64,000 nt of DNA from Acidobacteriota bacterium (GTDB lineage: Bacteria > Acidobacteriota > Holophagae > Thermotomaculales > Thermotomaculaceae), in the NCBI GenBank assembly GCA_013152385.1, contig JAADGL010000026.1, positions 18,997-82,996 of the forward strand, written 5' to 3'. The position numbers and the translations under genes were made by a program. Under the pieces are notes generated by a model that ran no database searches, was not told the origin of the DNA, and saw only the letters and a list, made by a program, of their open reading frames with translations. Positions 47,628-55,451 of this stretch are shown here, piece after piece (within the stretch, counting starts at the first letter, position 1; the number at the start of each line of letters is the position of its first letter).

Positions 47628-49605
47628 TTTTTTCCTCACTTCTTATCGGAAGCAGTACAGAAAAACAGCTTCCTTCTCCAGGGCGACTCTCCACCTGAAC
47701 CCTTGCACCGATGGCATCTGCCATTTTTCTAACAATCGCAAGGCCTGCTCCCACTCCGCCGTGTTTTCTCGTATCCACTCTTTCCACCTGATAGAAATCA
47801 CTGAAAATTTTCTCAAAATAGCAGGGGTCAATCCCCACCCCGGTATCCGAAACGCAAAAAACAATTGTCCCGTTTTGCATCCGGGCAAAGAGCTCCACCT
47901 GACCGCTATCGGTAAATTTGACCGCATTGTCCAACAGATTTATTAAAATCCCCTGCAGAAACTCTCTGTCTGTCATAATCATCTGCGGCAGAGTATCCCA
48001 TCGAACCGTACCTGTCACCGTTCCCTTTTCGTATAAGCGCCCCTTCAGGTAGCTTTTCAGGGTATACATCAACTCCAGAGTGTTTATCTGCTTAAAATCC
48101 GGGGTTTGGTCATAGAGTTCAAGTTTTGACAAATTCAATACATTCTCCATAATCCCGGACAAATCCCGGCCGCTTCTCCGGATAAACTCCAGTGCCTGCC
48201 GGTGAGCCGGGTTGTTCTTCCCCACCCCTTCTTCCATAAGCATCCGGGAAAGGCCGATAATAGCGTTCAGGGGATTTCTCACCTCATGGGAAACCAGTGT
48301 CATGAATTTTTCCTTCATCCTGGCAGACTCTTCCGCGCGGAACTTCTCCTTTTTCAACGACATCACAAGATCTTCCCTTTCCATCAGCAACCGAATCGTT
48401 TCTGCCAGTTTTGATACAAAATCAATCTCCCCGTAAGTCCAGAACCTCTCGAAACGAACTTCCCCGAACCCCACCAGCCCGAACAAATTTCGACCTCGAA
48501 ACAGAGGTGCCAAAAGAAATGCTTTTGCGATATGAGGCGCGGCATTCCAGGAAAAGGCTTTCTCTACCTCACGTTTATCATGCACTGCCACAGGAACTCC
48601 GGTTTTCATAAGATCAACAAGATGCTTAACATCAGCAGCATGATACGAACTCAGCAATCGAACGGATTCCACCCCGGAAGCACTCCATTCATGGGTCATG
48701 GAAACCCGGTTTAAATCGGGAAACAGCTGGAGAATAAACCCACGCGAAGCATCGAGAAGCTGCCCGGCATCAGAGAGAATCCCATTTAAGGCAGGCTCTA
48801 AAGCCGGCTCCCGCATAAAAACCCCGGCATAACGGCCGGAAGCCATTTCAAGGCGCCTGTGGTACATATTCATTTCCAGCTGAAACATCCAGCTATCGGT
48901 CTGCAAAAAGACCACCCGTACCGCTTTTTCCCTTCCAAATGTTCCACCCACCATTCTCAACTGAAAAGTACGAACACTTCCGTCCTGCATCTGACACCCT
49001 GCCTCAATAAACTCCACGTAATCCCTGTCTGCAGCAAGCACACGTTCCAGAGAAAGCTTCAACATCGATTTATCTTCGGGAACACACTTCTCAAAAAGAC
49101 AGATATCTTCTGAAAATGTTCCGAGAGCATCTTCCAGAACATGATTCACAAAAAAAGTCCTGTCCGCATTCCCGACCCAATAGCCCAATCTGGAAAGATC
49201 CAGACTGAACCCCGGATAGAACCGGGAAGTTGCACCGCTGTCGGTATTTAAATAAAAAACCCCGAGAATCAGTTCGCGTTTATTATAAAAAACACGCTTT
49301 AAACTCCCGTATGATGCCGCCAAGCCGCCGGATAAAAGGTGGAATTCAAGGCCGTACATAAAATGAACGCCCCGAATCGACTGATACATTGACCTCAACA
49401 GTTTCATGGATTTTCCGGAAATCAGAGAAGACAACAAGCCGTCTCCTTTGATCAGGCTATCACTCAAAGCCCCGCTTCGATACAAAATTTTATCATTCGC
49501 CGGATCAAAAAGAAGAACCAAGCGGTTCAGACTGTTCAATACCCACTTGTCCAAATTTTCTATGTTTACCGATGAAAGATTCACCTCGTCACCGGAACCG
49601 ATCAT
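47602..49605 (-). CDS. Cytoplasmic PAS/GAF sensor histidine kinase
   Basis: A 667-residue kinase without membrane spans. Residues 20-120 are an unassigned sensor region, 130-235 PAS-like, and 260-405 GAF-like (GFILQLFPDLNRVSM, LLAPLFRGRNLFGLVGFGE). The HisKA domain carries His440 in LVSHEVRNPLNAIIGLS, and the HATPase domain carries the N box LINLLDNAVKFT, DTGVGI and GVGAGLAIV. It starts in an ATGA overlap with the hslO stop and ends inside the response regulator start, so the three genes form one operon. Soluble sensing fits an intracellular signal, possibly redox given hslO, which is inference. Confidence 0.9.
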   Translation of the reverse strand: MIGSGDEVNLSSVNIENLDKWVLNSLNRLVLLFDPANDKILYRSGALSDSLIKGDGLLSSLISGKSMKLLRSMYQSIRGVHFMYGLEFHLLSGGLAASYGSLKRVFYNKRELILGVFYLNTDSGATSRFYPGFSLDLSRLGYWVGNADRTFFVNHVLEDALGTFSEDICLFEKCVPEDKSMLKLSLERVLAADRDYVEFIEAGCQMQDGSVRTFQLRMVGGTFGREKAVRVVFLQTDSWMFQLEMNMYHRRLEMASGRYAGVFMREPALEPALNGILSDAGQLLDASRGFILQLFPDLNRVSMTHEWSASGVESVRLLSSYHAADVKHLVDLMKTGVPVAVHDKREVEKAFSWNAAPHIAKAFLLAPLFRGRNLFGLVGFGEVRFERFWTYGEIDFVSKLAETIRLLMEREDLVMSLKKEKFRAEESARMKEKFMTLVSHEVRNPLNAIIGLSRMLMEEGVGKNNPAHRQALEFIRRSGRDLSGIMENVLNLSKLELYDQTPDFKQINTLELMYTLKSYLKGRLYEKGTVTGTVRWDTLPQMIMTDREFLQGILINLLDNAVKFTDSGQVELFARMQNGTIVFCVSDTGVGIDPCYFEKIFSDFYQVERVDTRKHGGVGAGLAIVRKMADAIGARVQVESRPGEGSCFSVLLPIRSEEKNETNSNSR

Positions 49606-50462
49606 TTTCTCAGCTCATCCGGCCGGACCACATACTCAGTCCCGCAATAATCACAATTCACATGGAAAAGGCCATCTTCCTGCCGGGCATCTTCAAGATC
49701 TTCCGGAGAGAGTGAATTCAACACCCTGGCCACCTTCTCTTTCGAACAGGAGCAATGAAAAATCAATGGACGGGAAAAAAGATACTGGGGTTTAAAATTT
49801 GAAAACAACATCCGAACCGCCAGTTCCGCGGAATTCACCTCCTGAAGCACCTCACTGAAAGGAGGAAAACCTTCAATTTCATTTTCCATCCTCCTCAGCT
49901 TCTCCGGTGAAGCCCCGGGCAATGCCTGAATCAGCATACCGGCACAAAATGCCGCCTCTCCGTCCGCTGTTAAAAAGTTACTGATCAACACAGCCGAATG
50001 CACCTGCATCGAATCCATCAGGTACCGGGAAAAACCGATTGCCAGCGCCTCCCCTTCCATCTCCACGGTACCGGTAAATGGAACACGCCCGCCCTCCATA
50101 ATCCGGCTGACCGTTATCGTTCCCCGGCCGATCAACTGGGAAAGCGGCATAACATAACTGGAATCCGTTTCATCCACTCCGGCCCGGGGATACAGTGCAA
50201 AAGCTTTCAGCTGGCCGGCCGCGTTCACTTCTGTCCGAATCCCCCCCAGGGGCCCGGAACAATTCAGGTACACACCGATCACATCTTTCCCTTTCAAGTC
50301 ACTGGACAACAATGCCGCTCCGGCCACAAAGCGGGACACCGCGTCTGTCACCGGATAAGAAAACCGATGTATCTCCTTTAAATAATTCGCAAGCCGCCCA
50401 ACTTCCGCCACTACAATTCTAAAATCGCCATCCTCGGTCAAAAACCCGGTCAGTCCGTCCAT
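49602..50462 (-). CDS. hslO: Redox-regulated chaperone Hsp33
   Basis: Holdase activated by oxidation of its zinc-bound cysteines. The 286-residue protein starts MDGLTGFLTEDGDFRIVVAEV, matching Hsp33 N termini, at an ATG after GGGAG; frames starting at 50534 or 50492 add unrelated residues. The C-terminal zinc centre is CSCSKEKV plus CDYCG. It is first of the hslO-kinase-regulator operon. The contiguous arrangement with a soluble two-component pair is unusual. Confidence 0.93.
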   Translation of the reverse strand: MDGLTGFLTEDGDFRIVVAEVGRLANYLKEIHRFSYPVTDAVSRFVAGAALLSSDLKGKDVIGVYLNCSGPLGGIRTEVNAAGQLKAFALYPRAGVDETDSSYVMPLSQLIGRGTITVSRIMEGGRVPFTGTVEMEGEALAIGFSRYLMDSMQVHSAVLISNFLTADGEAAFCAGMLIQALPGASPEKLRRMENEIEGFPPFSEVLQEVNSAELAVRMLFSNFKPQYLFSRPLIFHCSCSKEKVARVLNSLSPEDLEDARQEDGLFHVNCDYCGTEYVVRPDELRK

Positions 50463-50647
50463 TTTCTCTCCCGGTCTGTTTTGAATGATCATATTATCCC
50501 AGATTTCCCTTTTAATTTCCACTACCCCCGGCAAAGGAGAAAGAGAAACACATCATTGTATTCAGCTCCGGTCCAAAGCAACGACTCCATTCCTTCCCCC
50601 AACCGGATTTTCATCAAAAATGCAGGTATTTTCCCCGCACTTTGCTG

Positions 50648-50675
50648 TTGCAAAGTTCAACCGATTTGGTAGAAT
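50648..50675 (+). promoter_or_regulatory. Promoter of tRNA-Thr
   Basis: TTGCAA (50648-50653), 16 bases, TAGAAT (50670-50675). Initiation near 50682 is about 10 bases before the tRNA. The -35 hexamer is the same TTGCAA as at the nupC/rpsA promoters. Confidence 0.65.
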
Positions 50676-50692
50676 GTCATCTGCACCACAGG

Positions 50693-50769
50693 GCTGGCGT
50701 AGCTCAACTGGTAGAGCAGCTGATTTGTAATCAGCAGGTTAGGGGTTCAAGTCCCTCCGCCAGCTCCAT
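50693..50769 (+). tRNA. tRNA-Thr (anticodon TGT)
   Basis: Acceptor GCTGGCG pairs with CGCCAGC; D arm GCTC/GAGC; anticodon stem GCTGA/TCAGC with loop TTTGTAA (anticodon TGT, reading ACA); T arm with GGTTCAAGTCC. T is the discriminator and CCA is encoded at 50767-50769. Confidence 0.96.
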
Positions 50770-50850
50770 TTTTTTATTCCAACTTACTCCATCTGAAATT
50801 ATGCCGATCAAATCTTGCCGGAATCAAAAGCCAAACTAAAAAATGAAGCA

Positions 50851-50876
50851 AAAAAAGGGCCCGCAAAAAGCGGGCC
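50851..50876 (-). terminator. Intrinsic terminator of the acyl-CoA dehydrogenase gene
   Basis: On the minus strand a 7-bp stem GGCCCGC/GCGGGCC (50858-50876) is followed by a run of seven or more T (the A tract at 50850-50856). It lies 45 bases beyond the stop codon. Confidence 0.88.
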
Positions 50877-50920
50877 GAATAGAGGAGGAGAAAAAGTCCA
50901 TAGGACTTTGGGAAACAGGT

Positions 50921-52687
50921 TCAGAACGGATATTTTTCCGTTTCAATAATGGCTTTTGCCAGTTCCTGCTGCAGTGCCACTTCATTGATGTCGTAAGAAG
51001 GCATAAACGTCTTCACACCAAGGGCAGATTCTTTCAATTTCTGCCCTTCAAGCATGTAATTTAAGGCTTTTTTCGCCAAAACAGGCATCGTGCCCAGAAA
51101 CTCGTTGACGTAAAGCTGAGTTGCAATTGCGTGGAGTTTCACTTTATCTTCGCCATTCATCTCCGCCAGTTTCCGGGTTCTCAAAATCGCAGATTCGGCC
51201 GCATAAATACCAATGCTGAGGTCGGCCAGGACACCGAGAAGTTCTTCTTCTTTCCGGATCTTGTCACCAAATACTTTCATCCCGACACCGGCAAGGAACA
51301 TTGCCACACGCTTCGCCAGCTCAATGTAACGAACTTCATTACCGAGAATTCCTTTCGCCGGGCGCGGCTGCTTCATCGGACTCTTGATTTCTTCCACGAT
51401 GACATTCTCAAAATCAAGCAGCGGAAGTTCTTTCTTCAATGCTTTCTTTGCCAGCATAGCGGGAATCAGCACGCGGTTAATTTCGTTGGTGCCTTCGAAA
51501 ATCCGGTTGATCTTGGAATCCCGATAAACCTTCGCCATGGGATATTCCTCGGAATAACCATAACCGCCGTACATTTGGAGCCCTTCGTCCACAACATATG
51601 ACAAAACTTCAGAACCCATAACTTTACAGATAGATGCTTCAATGGCGTATTCGCCGATAGCATCCAGAACTTTGGGGTCTTCGTGAGCCAATCCCTCAAT
51701 CTCATTGTCAATGAGGCCGGCGGTACGATAAATCACACTCTCAATGGCATAGGTCTTGTACGCCATTTTCGCAATTTTTTCCCGGATCAGCCCGAATTTG
51801 GAAACCGGCACACCGAACTGGTGCCGTTCGTTGGTATACTTTGTTGCCTGACCGATAATTTCTTTTGACGCACCCATGCAGACGGTACCCAGTTTGTAGC
51901 GGCCGATGTTCAAAATGCCGAAAGCAATTTTGTGCCCCTTCCCCACTTCACCGAGGAGGTTCTCCACCGGAACTTTCACATCTTCAAAAATGACCTGACG
52001 GGTGGATGAGCCGCGGATACCCATTTTGTCTTCCTCTTCCCCGAGGGACAGGCCGGGCGTGTCCTTTTCCACAAGAAAAGCACTGAAATGCTCACCATCC
52101 ACTTTTGCAAATACAGTAAACATATCTGCAAAACCGGCGTTGGTGATAAACTGTTTTGTTCCGTTGATAACATAGTATTTTCCGTCATCGGAAAGAACCG
52201 CTTTGGTCTTCACGTTCATGGCATCGGTTCCGGCACCGGGTTCTGTCAGGCAATAGGCCCCGATCATTTCACCGTATGCCAGCTTGGTCAGATATTTTTC
52301 CTTCTGCTCTTTGGTACCGAAATACACAAGGGGCAGAATGCCGATTCCGGTATGAGCGGAATATGCAGTGAGAAAACTGGCTTCCAGCCCCATCTGCTCC
52401 GCCACATACATTGCTGTTTTTTTATCCATTCCCAGGCCATCGTATTCTTCGGGGACATCAATGGAAAAAAGGCCCAGTTCACCGGCTTCTTTCAACAAAC
52501 CCACAAGAAGCTCAAAATTATGGCCATCGATTTCCTTGATGTTGGGCACCACCTTCTCCCGCATAAAGCGGTTCGCAGTCGCACCGATTTCCAGAACTTC
52601 CGCCGGGAGCTCTTCCCGAAGAAAAATCTCCGATTCTTCCATTGGTGTAATCAGGAACTCGCCGCCTCTCAAATATCTTTTTTCCAT
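50921..52687 (-). CDS. Acyl-CoA dehydrogenase, long form
   Basis: FAD enzyme for the first step of fatty-acid beta-oxidation. The 588-residue length with a 160-residue C-terminal extension resembles very-long-chain/ACAD9-type enzymes. Visible motifs are AYCLTEPGAGTDA (FAD/substrate side), the YYVINGTKQFITNAG loop, GRYKLGT, QMYGGYGYSEEYPMAKVYRDSKINRIFEGTNEINR with the likely catalytic Glu in FEGTNE. It is a single-gene unit with its own terminator. The promoter region carries a perfect TGAATGA/TCATTCA palindrome at the predicted start site, suggesting control by a fatty-acid-responsive TetR-type repressor. Confidence 0.93.
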   Translation of the reverse strand: MEKRYLRGGEFLITPMEESEIFLREELPAEVLEIGATANRFMREKVVPNIKEIDGHNFELLVGLLKEAGELGLFSIDVPEEYDGLGMDKKTAMYVAEQMGLEASFLTAYSAHTGIGILPLVYFGTKEQKEKYLTKLAYGEMIGAYCLTEPGAGTDAMNVKTKAVLSDDGKYYVINGTKQFITNAGFADMFTVFAKVDGEHFSAFLVEKDTPGLSLGEEEDKMGIRGSSTRQVIFEDVKVPVENLLGEVGKGHKIAFGILNIGRYKLGTVCMGASKEIIGQATKYTNERHQFGVPVSKFGLIREKIAKMAYKTYAIESVIYRTAGLIDNEIEGLAHEDPKVLDAIGEYAIEASICKVMGSEVLSYVVDEGLQMYGGYGYSEEYPMAKVYRDSKINRIFEGTNEINRVLIPAMLAKKALKKELPLLDFENVIVEEIKSPMKQPRPAKGILGNEVRYIELAKRVAMFLAGVGMKVFGDKIRKEEELLGVLADLSIGIYAAESAILRTRKLAEMNGEDKVKLHAIATQLYVNEFLGTMPVLAKKALNYMLEGQKLKESALGVKTFMPSYDINEVALQQELAKAIIETEKYPF

Positions 52688-52710
52688 TTCTCATCCCCCT
52701 TTCGTAATAG

Positions 52711-52728
52711 TGAATGAACGGTCATTCA
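52711..52728. promoter_or_regulatory. FadR-like operator palindrome
   Basis: TGAATGA (52711-52717), ACGG, TCATTCA (52722-52728): a perfect 7-4-7 inverted repeat. The half-sites equal those of the box recognised by Bacillus subtilis FadR (a TetR-type regulator of beta-oxidation), as I recall it. It covers the predicted transcription start of the acyl-CoA dehydrogenase gene. Confidence 0.75.
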
Positions 52729-52730
52729 TT

Positions 52731-52759
52731 ATTATGGCCCGAATGTGTCCGGGCGTCAA
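52731..52759 (-). promoter_or_regulatory. Promoter of the acyl-CoA dehydrogenase gene
   Basis: On the minus strand TTGACG (52754-52759), 17 bases, CATAAT (52731-52736). The start site is predicted near 52724, inside the palindromic operator, consistent with repression by steric block. Confidence 0.7.
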
Positions 52760-52788
52760 GTTTTTTTTTCAAAAAAAAGGTTCTGGTT

Positions 52789-52794
52789 TATAAT
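52789..52794 (+). promoter_or_regulatory. Candidate -10 box for the alanine dehydrogenase transcript
   Basis: A perfect TATAAT preceded by a T9-C-A8 tract but no good -35 hexamer; the AT tract may act as an UP element. If used, the ald leader would be about 160 bases long and would begin at an ATG-started mini-ORF. Confidence 0.4.
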
Positions 52795-52800
52795 GGTTTT

Positions 52801-52896
52801 ATGCGATGGCAGGTCACCTGTCGTAAATTTGCTGCCGGCAGACGTTTAATTGATTTTAACCTGTCTGTCAAAATCGATTCATGTCAATTAAATTGA
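52801..52896 (+). CDS. Possible leaderless mini-ORF upstream of ald
   Basis: A 31-codon frame (MRWQVTCRKFAAGRRLIDFN, then LSVKIDSCQLN) beginning exactly 7 bases past a perfect TATAAT, as at pilM and cvpA. The peptide is basic with two Cys. It may be a leader peptide for ald or chance. No ribosome-binding site precedes it. Confidence 0.22.
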   Translation: MRWQVTCRKFAAGRRLIDFNLSVKIDSCQLN

Positions 52897-52963
52897 AGTG
52901 CGTTGGGTTTTATCCGGCAGGCATCCCGTCATCATTTATTGATACCCGTTCAGGGAGGGCGTA

Positions 52964-54076
52964 ATGAATTTTGGTATCCCCGTAGAATTGAGCGGCGACA
53001 ACCGGCTGGCCCTGACGCCCCAGAGTGTTGAACTTCTGGTGGAAAACGGCCATTCGGTTTTCGTGGAAAAAGGCGCCGGCAAACAAACTCATTTTTTTGA
53101 TGAAAAATTTGAGGCGGCCGGAGCAAAGATTTTATACTCACACGAAGAAATCTTCGGACGGAGCGACGTGGTGGTAAAAGCTGACCATCTGATGCCGGAA
53201 GAACTGGACATGATTCGGGAAGAACAAATTCTTCTGGCATTTCATCACCTTGCGGTCAGCGACCCGAAAACAGTAAAAAAACTGATTGAGCAGAAAGCAA
53301 CCGTCATCGGCTATGAGCTGATTGAAGACGAAGACGGCCTGCTGCCGGTTCTCTACCCGACCAGTGAAATTGCGGGGCAAATGAGCATCCAGGTCGCCAG
53401 TGAATACATGAAAATCTCCCGTGGAGGGAAAGGAATCGTTCTGGGAGGTATCCCCGGGGTTCCACCGGCGGTCGTTGTTGTTCTCGGAGCCGGGACAGTC
53501 GGCAGAAATGCCTGTATGGCTGCATTGGGCATGGGTGCCCAGGTAATCATTCTGGACAAAGACATCCGAAAGCTCCGGGAAATCGAACGCCTGTTTCAAA
53601 AGAATGCCATTACCGCCATCGCCACACGGAAGAGCATAGAAGAAGCCCTGAAGCTGGCAGATGTTGTCATTGGCGCCATTCTCATTAAGGGTGAAAAATC
53701 CCCCCACATTGTCAGCAAATCCATGTTAAAAAAGATGAAGAAAGGCTCGCTGATTGTTGACATGTCCATTGACCAGGGTGGATGTTTTGAAACGTCCCGG
53801 CCCACAACTCCCAAATCGCCGGTATACACGGTAGAAGGGGTCATGCACTTCTGCATTCCCAATATTCCGTCATGTGTCGGCCGCACCGGAACCCTTGCAT
53901 TGAATAATGTTCTCTATCCCTTTGTAAACGAACTCGCGGAGCTCGGGGTTGAAGAAGCACTGAAAACGGACCGGGCACTGCGGAAAGGCCTGTACGTTTA
54001 TCGGGGCATACCGATTCACCCGGTGATCGAAAAGATGTTCGGCATGAGGGTGAAAGACATTGACTCCCTTTTGTAA
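52964..54076 (+). CDS. Alanine dehydrogenase-like enzyme, divergent
   Basis: NAD-dependent enzyme of the alanine dehydrogenase/transhydrogenase family, converting alanine to pyruvate and ammonia. The 370-residue length matches Ald. The substrate lysine is retained in VVVKADH where most have KVKEP; His93 is kept in AFHHLAVSDP; the Rossmann motif is VVVVLGAGTVGRNACMAALGMGA, and DMSIDQGGCFET matches the Ald signature. The usual NMPGAVPRTST is NIPSCVGRTGT. These changes suggest a divergent subfamily, so the substrate is uncertain. AGGGAGG precedes the ATG. A CoA-transferase gene follows 18 bases later. Confidence 0.82.
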   Translation: MNFGIPVELSGDNRLALTPQSVELLVENGHSVFVEKGAGKQTHFFDEKFEAAGAKILYSHEEIFGRSDVVVKADHLMPEELDMIREEQILLAFHHLAVSDPKTVKKLIEQKATVIGYELIEDEDGLLPVLYPTSEIAGQMSIQVASEYMKISRGGKGIVLGGIPGVPPAVVVVLGAGTVGRNACMAALGMGAQVIILDKDIRKLREIERLFQKNAITAIATRKSIEEALKLADVVIGAILIKGEKSPHIVSKSMLKKMKKGSLIVDMSIDQGGCFETSRPTTPKSPVYTVEGVMHFCIPNIPSCVGRTGTLALNNVLYPFVNELAELGVEEALKTDRALRKGLYVYRGIPIHPVIEKMFGMRVKDIDSLL

Positions 54077-54094
54077 GGGACTGGAGGCACAACA

Positions 54095-55393
54095 ATGGTA
54101 TGGCTTGAAAAGTACAAAGAAAAACTTTCCAGTGCGAATAAAGCGGTTCAATGCATTCAATCGGGAAACCGGGTATATGTTCACCCCGGAGCCTGCACCC
54201 CCAATACCCTGCTGAAAGCAATGACAGCGCGGGCCGATGAGCTTAGAAATGTTGAAGTCACGCATATTTTGACCTTCGGATACGCTGACTATGCATATGA
54301 AAAATACAAGGACTCCTTCCACCATCGTGCCCTTTTTGTAGGTGCAAATGTGCGGGAAGCGGTTCGTTCCGGCAATGCACAGTATGTTCCGATTTTTCTC
54401 GGGGAAATACCGAAATTGTTCCGCTCGGGGGAATGTGACATTGATGTGGCACTGATTTCAGTCTCTCCTCCGGACGAATATGGTTTCTGCACCTTCGGCG
54501 CCGGAGTGGACATTACCAAAGCGGCATGTGAAGTCGCAAAAATTATTGTCGCCGAAGTCAACCCCAATCAGCCCCGGTCCCTTGGAGACAGTTTTATTCA
54601 CTTGAATAAAATTGATCATCTTGTGGAAGTAGATACTCCGCTGCCGGAATACCGGAATGAAAAGATGACGGATGTCCACGAAAAAATCGGGGAATTCTGC
54701 GCGGAGATGATTGAAGACGGGTCCACCCTTCAAATGGGAATCGGCGCCATTCCCGATGCGGTACTCCACCATTTAACAGACAAAAAAGACCTTGGTATCC
54801 ACACCGAGATGTTCTCAGACGGGCTGCTGGGACTGGTGGAAGCCGGGATTATCACCAATGAGAAAAAGACCCTACACAAAGGAAAATCCATCGCATCTTT
54901 CGCATTGGGCACCAAAAAGCTGTTTGATTTCATCAACAACAATCCGTTGTTTGAATTTCATCCCAATGATTACACCAATGACCCATTTGTCATTGCCCAG
55001 AACGAAAAAATGATTGCAATTAACTCCGCCATTGAGGTCGACTTTACCGGCCAGATCTGCTCGGATTCCGTGGGCCTGAAAATTTACAGCGGCTTCGGCG
55101 GACAGGTGGATTTTATCCGGGGCGCAGCCCGCTCCCGGGGAGGCAAACCCATTATCGCCCTGCCCTCCACCGCTAAAAACGGAGAAATTTCACGGATTGT
55201 ATCCAAGCTCCGCCACGGAGCCGGAGTGGTCACAACCCGGGCGGATATCCACTATGTGGTCACCGAATACGGCGTGGCATATCTTTTTGGCAAAACGCTG
55301 GAAGAACGGGTAAAATCAATGATTGAAATTGCCCATCCGGATTTCAGAGAGATATTGACAAAAGAAGCCCGGGAATACGGATACCTCGTGTAA
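54095..55393 (+). CDS. Acetyl-CoA hydrolase/4-hydroxybutyrate CoA-transferase family protein
   Basis: A 432-residue family-I-like CoA-transferase of the acetyl-CoA hydrolase group. The N-terminal domain holds VYVHPGACTPNTLL and ALISVSPPDEYGFCTFG; the C-terminal domain holds LQMGIGAIPDAVLHHL and the catalytic glutamate region HTEMFSDGLLGLVEAG, then VDFTGQICSDSVG and FGGQVDFIRGA. Donor and acceptor (acetate, butyrate, 4-hydroxybutyrate) cannot be inferred. It is probably co-transcribed with the alanine dehydrogenase-like gene (18-base gap, GGAGG site), which hints at amino-acid or short-acid fermentation. Confidence 0.9.
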   Translation: MVWLEKYKEKLSSANKAVQCIQSGNRVYVHPGACTPNTLLKAMTARADELRNVEVTHILTFGYADYAYEKYKDSFHHRALFVGANVREAVRSGNAQYVPIFLGEIPKLFRSGECDIDVALISVSPPDEYGFCTFGAGVDITKAACEVAKIIVAEVNPNQPRSLGDSFIHLNKIDHLVEVDTPLPEYRNEKMTDVHEKIGEFCAEMIEDGSTLQMGIGAIPDAVLHHLTDKKDLGIHTEMFSDGLLGLVEAGIITNEKKTLHKGKSIASFALGTKKLFDFINNNPLFEFHPNDYTNDPFVIAQNEKMIAINSAIEVDFTGQICSDSVGLKIYSGFGGQVDFIRGAARSRGGKPIIALPSTAKNGEISRIVSKLRHGAGVVTTRADIHYVVTEYGVAYLFGKTLEERVKSMIEIAHPDFREILTKEAREYGYLV

Positions 55394-55399
55394 ACAAAA

Positions 55400-55428
55400 C
55401 CGGGGAACGGCCATGTGCCGTTCCCCGG
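55400..55428 (+). other. Strong 12-bp hairpin before the MCP-SBP gene
   Basis: CCGGGGAACGGC (55400-55411) and GCCGTTCCCCGG (55417-55428) form a perfect stem with a 5-base loop, 6 bases after the CoA-transferase stop. No T run follows, and the next gene starts 23 bases later. It may mark an mRNA 3' end, a processing site or an attenuator between the two genes. Confidence 0.6.
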
Positions 55429-55451
55429 AATTCGGAACAGGGAGAACGCAG

